DNA from: a virus
DNA: 53,698 bases
Virus record (IMG/VR): IMGVR_UViG_3300028802_000020
Span: 1-53,698 of that record
Direction: 5' to 3' (one strand)
The notes below the pieces were generated by a model, which was not told the DNA's origin, searched no databases, and saw nothing but the letters and a program-made list of their open reading frames with translations. Of the stretch, positions 14,510 through 21,504 are shown one piece after another. Each line of letters begins with the position of its first letter. The first letter of the stretch is position 1. Position numbers and translations under genes: made by a program.

Positions 14510-16990
14510 ATGGCCCCCGAAGTTGCCGAGGTCGTCTGGTACGCCGAGGATTCGGTCTCGCCGCTGACCGTGGCGAAGCCGGCCGGGTTCACGTCCGGTG
14601 ACCTGCTCATCGCGGTCATCGTCCAGCACAACAACCCGTCCGCGCAGTCCGACCTCAGTGTCTCCGCCGACTGGACCCTCGAAGGCAACTACGACGGCAC
14701 CATCTCCGACGCCAAAATCTTCAGCCACATCTACGACCCGGCCGACCCGTCGACGTGGTCGTTCGTCTACCGGGCCACCGCCGACGTGTGTCTCGGACTG
14801 TTCCGGATCACCGGCGCCGACCAGGCACCCGTCATCACCATCACCTCGACGGCGTTCGCGTCGACGACCGCGTCGATGGACGCACCGGACCTCAGTCCGG
14901 CCGGCGCCGACGACCTGCTGATCTCGGTCATCTGCGACCACGGCAACGGTGGCGCGTTCACCGTCACCGACCCGGCCGGGATGACGGACCTCGGTCAGGT
15001 TCAGGTCGCGAACCTCTACATGGCGGCGGCGGCCGCGCATGAGGCCCTCGTCTCCAACGCCAACCCCGGTGTCCGGACCTGGACGAACGTGTCCCGGACC
15101 GGCACGACCGGCGGCACCATCTCCATCGCCGTCAAGTCCCCGGCCTCCGCGGACCCGCTCGACCCGATCGTCAACGCCGGCCCGCCGTGGTGGATCGCCC
15201 GGCAGATCGCGATGGCGCAGACCCGGCTCCGCCCGCAGGACGACCCTCCCGGCCCCGGCATCGAAACCGGCCTGGCCCCGCTCGCGCTCACCACCACCGG
15301 CGCTGCCGTCAAGGTCGCCTCCTGCAGCGGCCGGACCGGGCTTGCGCTCGGGTCGGCCGGCACCGAAACCCGCACCGACGTCTACGTCGCCGAAACGTTC
15401 AGCTCGGTGCAGTCCGACGGCCTCGGCAACGGCTCGGCGATCACGACCGCCCGGACCTACACCGGCGACTACCTCATCGTCGCCGTCACCGACTCGCAGT
15501 CCGCGACGCCACCGACCGCCCCGGGCGGCTGGACCGAAATCACCCTCCCGGACACCGACCAGGGCACCAACTTCGAGGTCCACGTCTACCAGCTGCTGAA
15601 CCCGGCGGCGCAGACCACGTACACGTGGACGGTCACCGGCGGCCGACGGACCATCATGGGTGCCCTCGTCCGCGGCGCCTCCACCACCACGCTCCTGGAC
15701 GAGGCTGACTCCCTCGAGACCGCGTCCGGGACGTCCCACACCTCCCCGTCGGTGACGACCCTCGGCACCAACCGGGCCATCCTCGCGTTCGACGTGCTCC
15801 GCGGCTTCCCGACCTCGACCTGGTCGCAGACATCCGGCTGGCTCGAATACGTCGAAGCCGTCGGCGCCGACGCCACCACCAACATGCAGGTCTCCCTCCA
15901 GGCCCGCACCGCACCCACCGCCACCGCCTACTCCGACACGTTCGTCTGCTCTGTCGCCGAACCGGCCATCGTCGTCCTGCTCGCCGTCATCCCGCTCGTC
16001 GGCGGCGGCGCCGGCGCCACCGCCGAAAACGGCACCACGCTGGCCGCGCTCACCGCGGCGGGTACGGCCCGGAAAACCGGCATCGATGCAGGCGCAGGCC
16101 AACTCGCCATCACCGCCGCCGGCACGGCACGCAAGACCGGCCTCGACACCGGCACGGCCCAGGTCGCGCTGTCGGCCGCGGGCGCCGCACGGAAGGTCGC
16201 ATCCCAGACCGGCACGGCCCGCGTCGGCATCGTCGCCACCGCCGCAGCCCGGAAGACGGCCACGACCGCCGGCACCGCGGCCGCCGCCCTCACTGCTGCC
16301 GGTACTGACCGCAAGACCGGCATCGACGCCGGCACCGCCACGCTTGCCCTGCGTTCGGCCGGTACGGACACCAAGTCGGTGTCCCGGACCGGCACCACAC
16401 AACTCGCGCTGACCTCGACCGAATCGGCCAGTGCCGCCCGGGCCCAGACCGGTACCTGCACGCTCGCCGCGACCTCGACCGGCACGGCACGCAAGTCGGT
16501 GTCCCGCACCGGCACCACGCAGGCCGGCATCGTCGCCACCGGCGCGGCACGACGGACCGCGGTCGTCACCGGCCGGTCCATGGCCGCGCTCGTCGGCACC
16601 GGCGTCCAGGTCAAACGGGCCACCCCAACCGCCACGGCAACGCTCGGCGTCCTGTCGACCGGCACGGCGCGCAAGACCGCGCTTGGTGCAGGTCGTTCGC
16701 AGGTCGGCCTTGCCTCTTCGGCGCTGGAACTCAAACGTGCCCCGGTAGCCGGCCGTGCGCTGCTCGTCCTGGTCGCCCGGAGAAGTCCGGCCGACATCCG
16801 CTCGGCGACCGGCCGGACCACGCTCGCCCTGCTCGCCCGCCTTCACATCTGCACGACGAGACGGCCAGGCTCCGGCACCACATCCCGGGGGAGCTCGGGC
16901 ATCACCGCCTACTCCCTGGCGACGACTGCCCGACCCTCCTCAGGTATCACGACACGTCCAGATACAGGCATCACCGAGGACCCGTGCTGA
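14510..16990 (+). CDS. Large repeat-bearing structural protein (putative head or tail fibre)
   Basis: 826 residues. Two related beta-sandwich domains occupy about residues 1-220 and 285-500 (compare LIAVIVQHNN with LIVAVTDSQ, and DLLISVICDH with AILAFDVLRG). Two units of a short repeat precede the second domain, and 13 or so follow it: a 20-residue unit like TAxxALTAAGTARKTGIDAG running to about residue 775. A Thr/Ser/Gly-rich tail ends the protein. The periodicity suggests a beta-solenoid or stacked-strand stalk. It is probably a surface fibre; position between connector and neck genes argues for a head-attached appendage, but this is inference. Confidence 0.78.
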   Translation: MAPEVAEVVWYAEDSVSPLTVAKPAGFTSGDLLIAVIVQHNNPSAQSDLSVSADWTLEGNYDGTISDAKIFSHIYDPADPSTWSFVYRATADVCLGLFRITGADQAPVITITSTAFASTTASMDAPDLSPAGADDLLISVICDHGNGGAFTVTDPAGMTDLGQVQVANLYMAAAAAHEALVSNANPGVRTWTNVSRTGTTGGTISIAVKSPASADPLDPIVNAGPPWWIARQIAMAQTRLRPQDDPPGPGIETGLAPLALTTTGAAVKVASCSGRTGLALGSAGTETRTDVYVAETFSSVQSDGLGNGSAITTARTYTGDYLIVAVTDSQSATPPTAPGGWTEITLPDTDQGTNFEVHVYQLLNPAAQTTYTWTVTGGRRTIMGALVRGASTTTLLDEADSLETASGTSHTSPSVTTLGTNRAILAFDVLRGFPTSTWSQTSGWLEYVEAVGADATTNMQVSLQARTAPTATAYSDTFVCSVAEPAIVVLLAVIPLVGGGAGATAENGTTLAALTAAGTARKTGIDAGAGQLAITAAGTARKTGLDTGTAQVALSAAGAARKVASQTGTARVGIVATAAARKTATTAGTAAAALTAAGTDRKTGIDAGTATLALRSAGTDTKSVSRTGTTQLALTSTESASAARAQTGTCTLAATSTGTARKSVSRTGTTQAGIVATGAARRTAVVTGRSMAALVGTGVQVKRATPTATATLGVLSTGTARKTALGAGRSQVGLASSALELKRAPVAGRALLVLVARRSPADIRSATGRTTLALLARLHICTTRRPGSGTTSRGSSGITAYSLATTARPSSGITTRPDTGITEDPC
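16033..16830 (+). repeat. 60-bp (20-codon) tandem repeat, about 13 degenerate copies
   Basis: Within the 826-residue protein gene the DNA repeats every 60 bp. Conserved parts are ACSGGCACSGC and a GGCACGGCACGCAAGACC-like core coding for GTARKT. Copies diverge by substitution, keep length almost perfectly and show no frameshift, so selection acts on the protein repeat. Two more copies lie at about 15260-15380, separated from the main array by a beta domain. Confidence 0.8.
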
Positions 16991-17000
16991 GGAGGTGGCT

Positions 17001-17402
17001 ATGACCGCCGTCACGCTCATTCCACGCGGTCGGGTAGCAGCCGAACGAGACATGATCGACACCTGCACCGTGCGGCGGGCCAGTGGTTCGTCCGCCGACC
17101 CTGAGACCGGTGTCATCAGCGCAGGACATACGACGGTCTACTCGGGCAAATGCAAGGTGCAGCAAACCACGCCGGCTGCAACCCCGACGGTCGTCGGCGA
17201 GGCCGAGGTGTTCATCGGCCAGATGCAACTGCACCTGCCGGTGTCGACCGCCTCGGCTGGCGTCGCTCCCGGTGACGTCGTCACGATCGACACCTGCGTC
17301 CTGGATGCCTCGCTCGTCGGCAAGAAGTTCAAGTTGCGTGGGCCGGCACACAAGTCCTTCGCCACCGCACGCCGCTTCCCCGCCACGGAGGTGAGCGGCT
17401 AG
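17001..17402 (+). CDS. Head closure / neck protein (DUF6093-like)
   Basis: 133 residues; ATG seven bases after GAGGAGG. The layout (N-terminal helix with Arg, DTCTVRRASG, YSGKCKVQQ, VSTASAGVAPGDVVTIDTC, GKKFKLRGPAHKSFATARRF) matches small beta-barrel head-closure proteins of actinophages. It would seal the connector and dock the tail. Followed, with overlap, by the other neck genes in standard order. Confidence 0.72.
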   Translation: MTAVTLIPRGRVAAERDMIDTCTVRRASGSSADPETGVISAGHTTVYSGKCKVQQTTPAATPTVVGEAEVFIGQMQLHLPVSTASAGVAPGDVVTIDTCVLDASLVGKKFKLRGPAHKSFATARRFPATEVSG

Positions 17403-17833
17403 TGGGAGCCAAGACGGTCGGCTGGAAAGAGATCGGCGACGACATGCACACCGCGTCCGAGCGGGTCGTCGAGGACGGTAAGAAGGTCGTCGGCGCAGGC
17501 TGCTTGCAGATCAAGAAACAGGCGCGGCGGATCATCGAGGCGAACACCCCGCACGGCTACCTGGTGCACTACAAGAAGGACTTCTCGTACGACGTCACCG
17601 CGCACGCCACGGACATCATCGGAGAAGTCGGACCCGACGCGAACAAGCCGCAAGGCGGCCTCGCTCGGATCATCGAGTACGGCAGCATCAACTCGGCGCC
17701 GATCCCACATTTGAGCCCGAGCCTCGACGCCGAAGCGCCGAGGTTCGCGCGGTACGTCGCCGAGCTCGGCCAGAAGCTGCTCAACGGCCAGCCCGGGCCT
17801 GACGGTCCGGCCACGGATCCGGGCGGCGGGTAG
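17402..17833 (+). CDS. Neck protein, HK97 gp10-like
   Basis: 143 residues; GTG overlaps the previous stop. N-terminal amphipathic helices (EIGDDMHTASERVVEDGKKVV, LQIKKQARRIIEAN) and a YEV-like IIGEVGPDANK then IIEYGSINSAPIPHLSPSLD segment are typical of HK97 gp10-type tail-joining proteins. The C-terminal 15 residues are Gly/Pro-rich. Confidence 0.78.
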   Translation: MGAKTVGWKEIGDDMHTASERVVEDGKKVVGAGCLQIKKQARRIIEANTPHGYLVHYKKDFSYDVTAHATDIIGEVGPDANKPQGGLARIIEYGSINSAPIPHLSPSLDAEAPRFARYVAELGQKLLNGQPGPDGPATDPGGG

Positions 17834-18288
17834 TGACCGACGGCTTCGACATCGCCCTCGTCAACGGCGGCCTGGCGCTGCTCACCGCCGATGCGTCCTT
17901 GGTCGTCTACCCCGGCGGCGCGCCGCAGCCCATCCCGCCGGCGCCGCCGATCCCGCCGCCGTACGTGGCCGTGTACTCGGTCGTCGAATGGCCGTTCGGG
18001 AACGCCGACGCGCTCGACGGAATCGCGGGAACACCGACGGTCCGGTGGATCTGCCACTGCATCGGCGGCGGTCCTGACGCCTCACCCGCCGACGCCGACC
18101 AGGCCGCCCGCGCGGTCGCGCAGCGCGTGCGGACAGCCCTGCTCAACAAGCGGCTCGTCATCGCCGGCCTCAACCTCGGCATCATCCGCCAGGAGTCCGG
18201 CGGCGGTGTACCGCAGCAGCCCGTCTACCAGACCGGCGACCCGGTCATGGACCTCACCGTCGTCTACCGCACCATCGCCGGCACCTGA
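17833..18288 (+). CDS. Tail terminator protein
   Basis: 151 residues; GTG overlaps the previous stop. Contains a helix with Ala/Arg repeats (DADQAARAVAQRVRTALLNKRLVI) followed by C-terminal strands (VMDLTVVYRTI), the pattern of tail terminator/completion proteins that cap the tail tube. An unusual Pro-rich loop (residues 31-45) precedes YVAVYSVVEWPFG. Placement between neck and major tail genes supports the call. Confidence 0.72.
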   Translation: MTDGFDIALVNGGLALLTADASLVVYPGGAPQPIPPAPPIPPPYVAVYSVVEWPFGNADALDGIAGTPTVRWICHCIGGGPDASPADADQAARAVAQRVRTALLNKRLVIAGLNLGIIRQESGGGVPQQPVYQTGDPVMDLTVVYRTIAGT

Positions 18289-18336
18289 GTTTCCCCCGCC
18301 TCAAGCGGCGGTCCCTTCACAAGGAGGTACGCCGCT

Positions 18337-18675
18337 ATGGCGGCTCTTACGTCTGTATCCATCACAAACCTCGGCGGCACACCCGCACCGGTGGCCGTGT
18401 CCGCGTCGGACACGATCGCCGCGACGCAGTTCGGATCGGCCGGCGTCATCCTGCGGGTCATCAACGCCGGCGGCTCACCGGATGTCGTCGGGGTCACCGA
18501 CCCGAACCTGACCGTCATCGGCGGCACCGGCACCGTCGCGGGCGTTTCGGTGCCGGCCACGACCGGCATCCGCATGATCCTGATCCCGATCGCGGCGGTC
18601 AACCAGGCCACCCAGGTCGCGACGGTGACGCACACGTTCACGACCACCGTGACCTGCGAAGTTTACCGGTATTAG
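18337..18675 (+). CDS. Small beta-rich tail-region protein
   Basis: 112 residues, strong AAGGAGGT site. The sequence is a run of short strands (PAPVAVSASDTIAATQFG, ILRVINAGG, THTFTTTVTCEVYRY). The pattern is that of small tail-associated or capsid-decorating proteins. A family was not recognised. Confidence 0.7.
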   Translation: MAALTSVSITNLGGTPAPVAVSASDTIAATQFGSAGVILRVINAGGSPDVVGVTDPNLTVIGGTGTVAGVSVPATTGIRMILIPIAAVNQATQVATVTHTFTTTVTCEVYRY

Positions 18676-18678
18676 CCG

Positions 18679-18921
18679 ATGACGACCTTCGCCGTGATCC
18701 GGCACCCCGAGACAGGCGGGCTGGGCATCGTGCCCGCCTCCGCCCTGGACATGCAGCGCGCCCACGGCTGGATCCGCGTGTCCGACTTCCGCGCCGAGCC
18801 CGCCGACTTCCACCTGCCCGAATTCGCCGACTCGACTACCGACCTCGACGCCGGACCCGAACCCGGACCCGAACCCAAGGCCGCCAAGAAGGCCACGACG
18901 ACCAAGGAGCACACCGCATGA
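18679..18921 (+). CDS. Small hypothetical protein with Lys/Thr tail
   Basis: 80 residues. N-terminal compact part (FAVIRHPETGGLGIVP, HGWIRVSDF) resembles the short Rep-like/adaptor domain found before major tail genes in some actinophages. C-terminal Pro/Glu/Lys tail (GPEPGPEPKAAKKATTTKE). Four bases separate it from the upstream gene and it overlaps the next one by 4 bp. Confidence 0.65.
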   Translation: MTTFAVIRHPETGGLGIVPASALDMQRAHGWIRVSDFRAEPADFHLPEFADSTTDLDAGPEPGPEPKAAKKATTTKEHTA

Positions 18922-19421
18922 GCGTCGTCATCATGGACGGCCGGGTCAAGGTCATCTGGATGACCGCCTGTTCGAACATCGCGTTGCCCACCACCACCGA
19001 ACTCAACGCCGGCACCGACCTGACCACCTACATCACCCCCGACGGTCTCGACATCTCGATGACCACCGGCAAGGTCGACGTCGGCAACGTGGGCTCCACC
19101 TACACCCTCAACCGGGTCGGCCGGCGCTCGCCGACCATCTCGCTGACCTGCCACCACGACGCGACGAGCGGCTCCACGGATCCCGCGTGGAACCTGCTCG
19201 TCTACCGTGCGGTCGGCTTCCTCGCCGTCCGGGAAGGTGTGCTCACGGCCACCGCATGGACCACAGGGCAGGGTGCGGGTGGCACCACCGGCAGTCTGCG
19301 GATCTTCCCGGTGGAATGCGCCGAATACAACGGCGAGAAGCCGGCCCCCGATACCTCGTGGGACTTCAGCGTGGATCTGACCGTCTACCTCGACCCGAAC
19401 CAGCGCTCCGTGGTCGCCTAG
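18918..19421 (+). CDS. Major tail protein
   Basis: 167 residues, ATGA overlap with the upstream gene. Beta-rich, with segments typical of tube proteins: GRVKVIWMTAC, DLTTYITPDGLDIS, YTLNRVGRRSPTISLTCHH, and a C-terminal WDFSVDLTVYLDPNQR. It polymerises around the tape measure to form the non-contractile tube. Position before the chaperones and tape measure is as expected. Confidence 0.8.
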   Translation: MSVVIMDGRVKVIWMTACSNIALPTTTELNAGTDLTTYITPDGLDISMTTGKVDVGNVGSTYTLNRVGRRSPTISLTCHHDATSGSTDPAWNLLVYRAVGFLAVREGVLTATAWTTGQGAGGTTGSLRIFPVECAEYNGEKPAPDTSWDFSVDLTVYLDPNQRSVVA

Positions 19422-19433
19422 GACGTCAGCGCC

Positions 19434-20123
19434 TTAGGGAATCGTCCAGAAGCCCTGATTCTCGGAGCTGCGTCCGCCCTCCCGCAACTCGATGCGGCCT
19501 CCGGTCTGGGCTGCTTGCGGGATGTCGAACACCACGACCCCGGACGCCTTCTGCCCGCGGTTGAGGTCGAGTGCGTCCAGACCTCCGTCGACCTGGTAGC
19601 CGCTTCCCTCGTAGGCGGTGCCGTCCTTGGCGATGAGGGCGAAGTCGCAGGCACACACGTATGTCGTACCGCCGACCACCTCGACGGACACCTTGATGCC
19701 GTAGAGCACGCCTTTCTCGGGCTTCGTTCCGTACTTCGTCTTGGTGTAGACCTTGTCGGCCGTGACTACGTAACGGACCTCACCGCCGGCGCTGTCGGTA
19801 ACAACGAGAGTCTCACCGAATGCCACCGAGATGTCTTGTGGAGCCGGGGGGCTGTACGGCGCGACCGGGGAGTAGGACGGCGTCGGGCTCACCGACGCCG
19901 CGGCTGGGGACGCCGCCCTGTCGGTGCCGCGGCCGGCCATCACGGCGACCGTGCCGCCGAGCAGTACAACCAATGCGCCGAGGCCAGCGGTTGCACCGAT
20001 CAGTAATTTGTGGCCGCTTTTCGGCGTCTGCGGAGCGTCGGCCGCGGACACGGCCGGGCCGCTCGCCGCGATATCGGCCGGCCCTGGCACGTAGGGGATG
20101 AACGGGGGCGGGGTGTCGGTCAT
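19434..20123 (-). CDS. Membrane-anchored DUF4352-like protein (moron candidate)
   Basis: 229 residues on the minus strand inside the late operon, convergent with the major tail gene (12 bp apart). Residues 1-38 are Pro/Ala-rich and would be cytoplasmic; 39-63 are a membrane helix (LLIGATAGLGALVVLLGG); 70-95 a Ser/Pro linker; 95-229 an extracellular Ig-like domain like DUF4352 proteins (VAFGETLVVTDSAGG, VLYGIKVSVEVVGG, GVVVFDIPQ). The reversed orientation and lack of link to tail assembly suggest a gene expressed from the prophage, possibly for surface change or superinfection exclusion. The function is inference. Confidence 0.8.
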   Translation of the reverse strand: MTDTPPPFIPYVPGPADIAASGPAVSAADAPQTPKSGHKLLIGATAGLGALVVLLGGTVAVMAGRGTDRAASPAAASVSPTPSYSPVAPYSPPAPQDISVAFGETLVVTDSAGGEVRYVVTADKVYTKTKYGTKPEKGVLYGIKVSVEVVGGTTYVCACDFALIAKDGTAYEGSGYQVDGGLDALDLNRGQKASGVVVFDIPQAAQTGGRIELREGGRSSENQGFWTIP

Positions 20124-20204
20124 GCCGAGCAGTGTGGCGCAGTGACGCCAACATCACCCTCCGCCGATCAGATACCCGGTTCCGCAACTTGCACGACCAA
20201 AGCG

Positions 20205-20238
20205 GGAAGCCGGGCTCGGTGGCCCTTGCCCGGCTTCC
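20205..20238 (+). terminator. Hairpin upstream of the tail chaperone region
   Basis: Perfect 11-bp inverted repeat GGAAGCCGGGC / GCCCGGCTTCC with a 12-nt loop, and no U-tract. It lies between the divergent moron start and the next tail gene, so it could attenuate transcription from the highly expressed major tail gene into the chaperone genes. Confidence 0.5.
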
Positions 20239-20274
20239 TCCAGTTATCAAGGGCCACACGATGAAGGGCCACAC

Positions 20275-20565
20275 ATGCCGAACCCAAGCCTGTCCACCAT
20301 GGAAGAGCTGTACGATCACGTCCTCGACTGGCTCATCGCCAACGGCATCGACCCGAAGCGCATCCCAGCCGACCCGCACATGACCCTCTACGGTGACCAG
20401 CTCACCACCGACCAGAAGGTCCTCGGCTCGAACGGCAAAGACCAACTCGACCCGGCGAACCTGGACACGATCGCGCGGGAGACTGTCACCTACACGATCA
20501 CCGTCCCCCCGCCGCTGGACGTCGCCACCTGGCTCCTGCCCCGCTGTCCGACCTGCGGGCGGTGA
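20275..20565 (+). CDS. Hypothetical tail-region protein with C-terminal CPTC motif
   Basis: 96 residues, ATGA-type overlap with the next gene. N-terminal helix MEELYDHVLDWLIANG, then mixed strands, ending LLPRCPTCGR, a lone CxxC. It precedes the tail assembly chaperone. Possibly involved in tail assembly; no family recognised. Confidence 0.7.
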   Translation: MPNPSLSTMEELYDHVLDWLIANGIDPKRIPADPHMTLYGDQLTTDQKVLGSNGKDQLDPANLDTIARETVTYTITVPPPLDVATWLLPRCPTCGR

Positions 20566-21227
20566 CCGGCGTGACCACAGCCAAGCGTCGTCCGGCTAAG
20601 CCGAAGCCGTCCGACATCGAGTCGATCATCGACGAGGTCGAAACCCCCGAGACCAGCGTCACCCTGTGCCTAAGAGCCTCGCTCGTCGCCGAGCATGAGC
20701 GGCTCTCTGCGCAACTCGACGGCATGACGCTCGACCCGATCAACCTGGCCGGCGACGGACCGGGCAGAGAGGTCGCCAGTCGGCTGACGGAGTTGCGCGA
20801 GCAGATGATCGCCCACAATCGGGCGTTCCGGTTCCGGGCCGTCACGCCTCGAGGCGCCTGGCGGACGCTGGCCGGGAAACGACCGGTCAAGACTGCGGAC
20901 CTCGACGACGAGCAATACGCCGAGCTGTATCACGGCTGGGTATGCCTGATCGTCTCGTCGTCGGCGATCGACCCGGTGATGAGCCCGGAGCAGGTGGAAC
21001 GCCTCGCCGACAAACTCTCCAACGGGCAGTGGCAGCAACTCGCCAACGCCGCCTGGACGGTCAACGACGACGCGCAGGGTATCCCTTTCTCCGCCGCCGC
21101 CTCCGTGCTTTCCCGGAGCTCCGGCGAGAAGTCGAAGCAGCCCGAGCAGTCCGGCAACCCCACTCACGGCTCCTTGGCCGGGAACCCCGAACCATCACCG
21201 AGCACGAATATGACGGAGATCGACTGA
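20562..21227 (+). CDS. Tail assembly chaperone, short form (G-like)
   Basis: 221 residues. Typical upstream chaperone: charged helical N-terminus (ESIIDEVETPETSVTLCL), a conserved-looking ALR-like middle (FRAVTPRGAWRTLAGKRP) and a central YAELYHGWVCLIVSSSAIDP, then the PEQVERLADKLSNGQWQQLANAAW helix. The C-terminus after the slippery site (SAAASVLSRSSGEKSKQPEQ) is hydrophilic and probably dispensable. It lies directly before the tape measure. Confidence 0.82.
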   Translation: MTGVTTAKRRPAKPKPSDIESIIDEVETPETSVTLCLRASLVAEHERLSAQLDGMTLDPINLAGDGPGREVASRLTELREQMIAHNRAFRFRAVTPRGAWRTLAGKRPVKTADLDDEQYAELYHGWVCLIVSSSAIDPVMSPEQVERLADKLSNGQWQQLANAAWTVNDDAQGIPFSAAASVLSRSSGEKSKQPEQSGNPTHGSLAGNPEPSPSTNMTEID

Positions 21228-21490
21228 TCCGTTCGGTCGCCACGTCGGAGCCGATGTGGACCGACGAAGATCGCGACCTTCTCCTCGCGCTCCTGGCCGA
21301 GGAGCGCGAGGAATGCTCCGGCTGCGGGAACCCGCTGGAGATCTCCACCGACCCTGCAACGCAACGGACCTGGGAAGTGCACCGCATCACCTGCGAGGCA
21401 TGCCGGGTGCTCGAGGCCGAGGTCGGCAACGACGCCGGAGCGAAGTCGCCGAAGCGTGGCGTCCGATACGCGGTCCGCCGCACGACCTGA
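20562..21490 (+). CDS. Tail assembly chaperone, frameshifted long form (G-T-like)
   Basis: Produced by -1 slippage at 21083-21089: frame 0 to 21089, then the -1 frame from 21089 to the stop at 21490, total about 309 residues. The extension reads LRRRLRAFPELRREVEAARA, later TITEHEYDGDRL and MWTDEDRDLLLALLAEERE, then a zinc-ribbon-like CSGCGNP and CEACRVLE (two CxxC pairs). The extension has no start of its own with a good ribosome-binding site, and its protein-like composition supports expression by frameshift. Such long forms recruit tape measure to the tube protein. Confidence 0.75.
21083..21089 (+). other. Programmed -1 ribosomal frameshift site CCCTTTC
   Basis: In frame 0 the codons are ATC CCT TTC, so the heptamer is C CCT TTC and fits X XXY YYZ exactly; after slippage the tRNAs pair with CCC and TTT. 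It lies about 48 codons before the short-form stop, the usual place in siphophage chaperone pairs. A downstream G+C-rich stretch could supply the stimulatory structure. Confidence 0.78.
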
Positions 21491-21504
21491 TCGGGGGGGA
21501 CGTT

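Noticed and set aside
14132-16846. 904-residue minus-strand frame
   Set aside because: Antisense of the repeat-bearing structural gene; Arg/Gly/Asp-rich with no domain-like pattern, typical of reverse frames in G+C-rich DNA.
20942-21490. Independent gene in the -1 frame of the chaperone
   Set aside because: No ribosome-binding site; the frame is explained by -1 slippage at CCCTTTC, and only its part after 21089 looks like protein.
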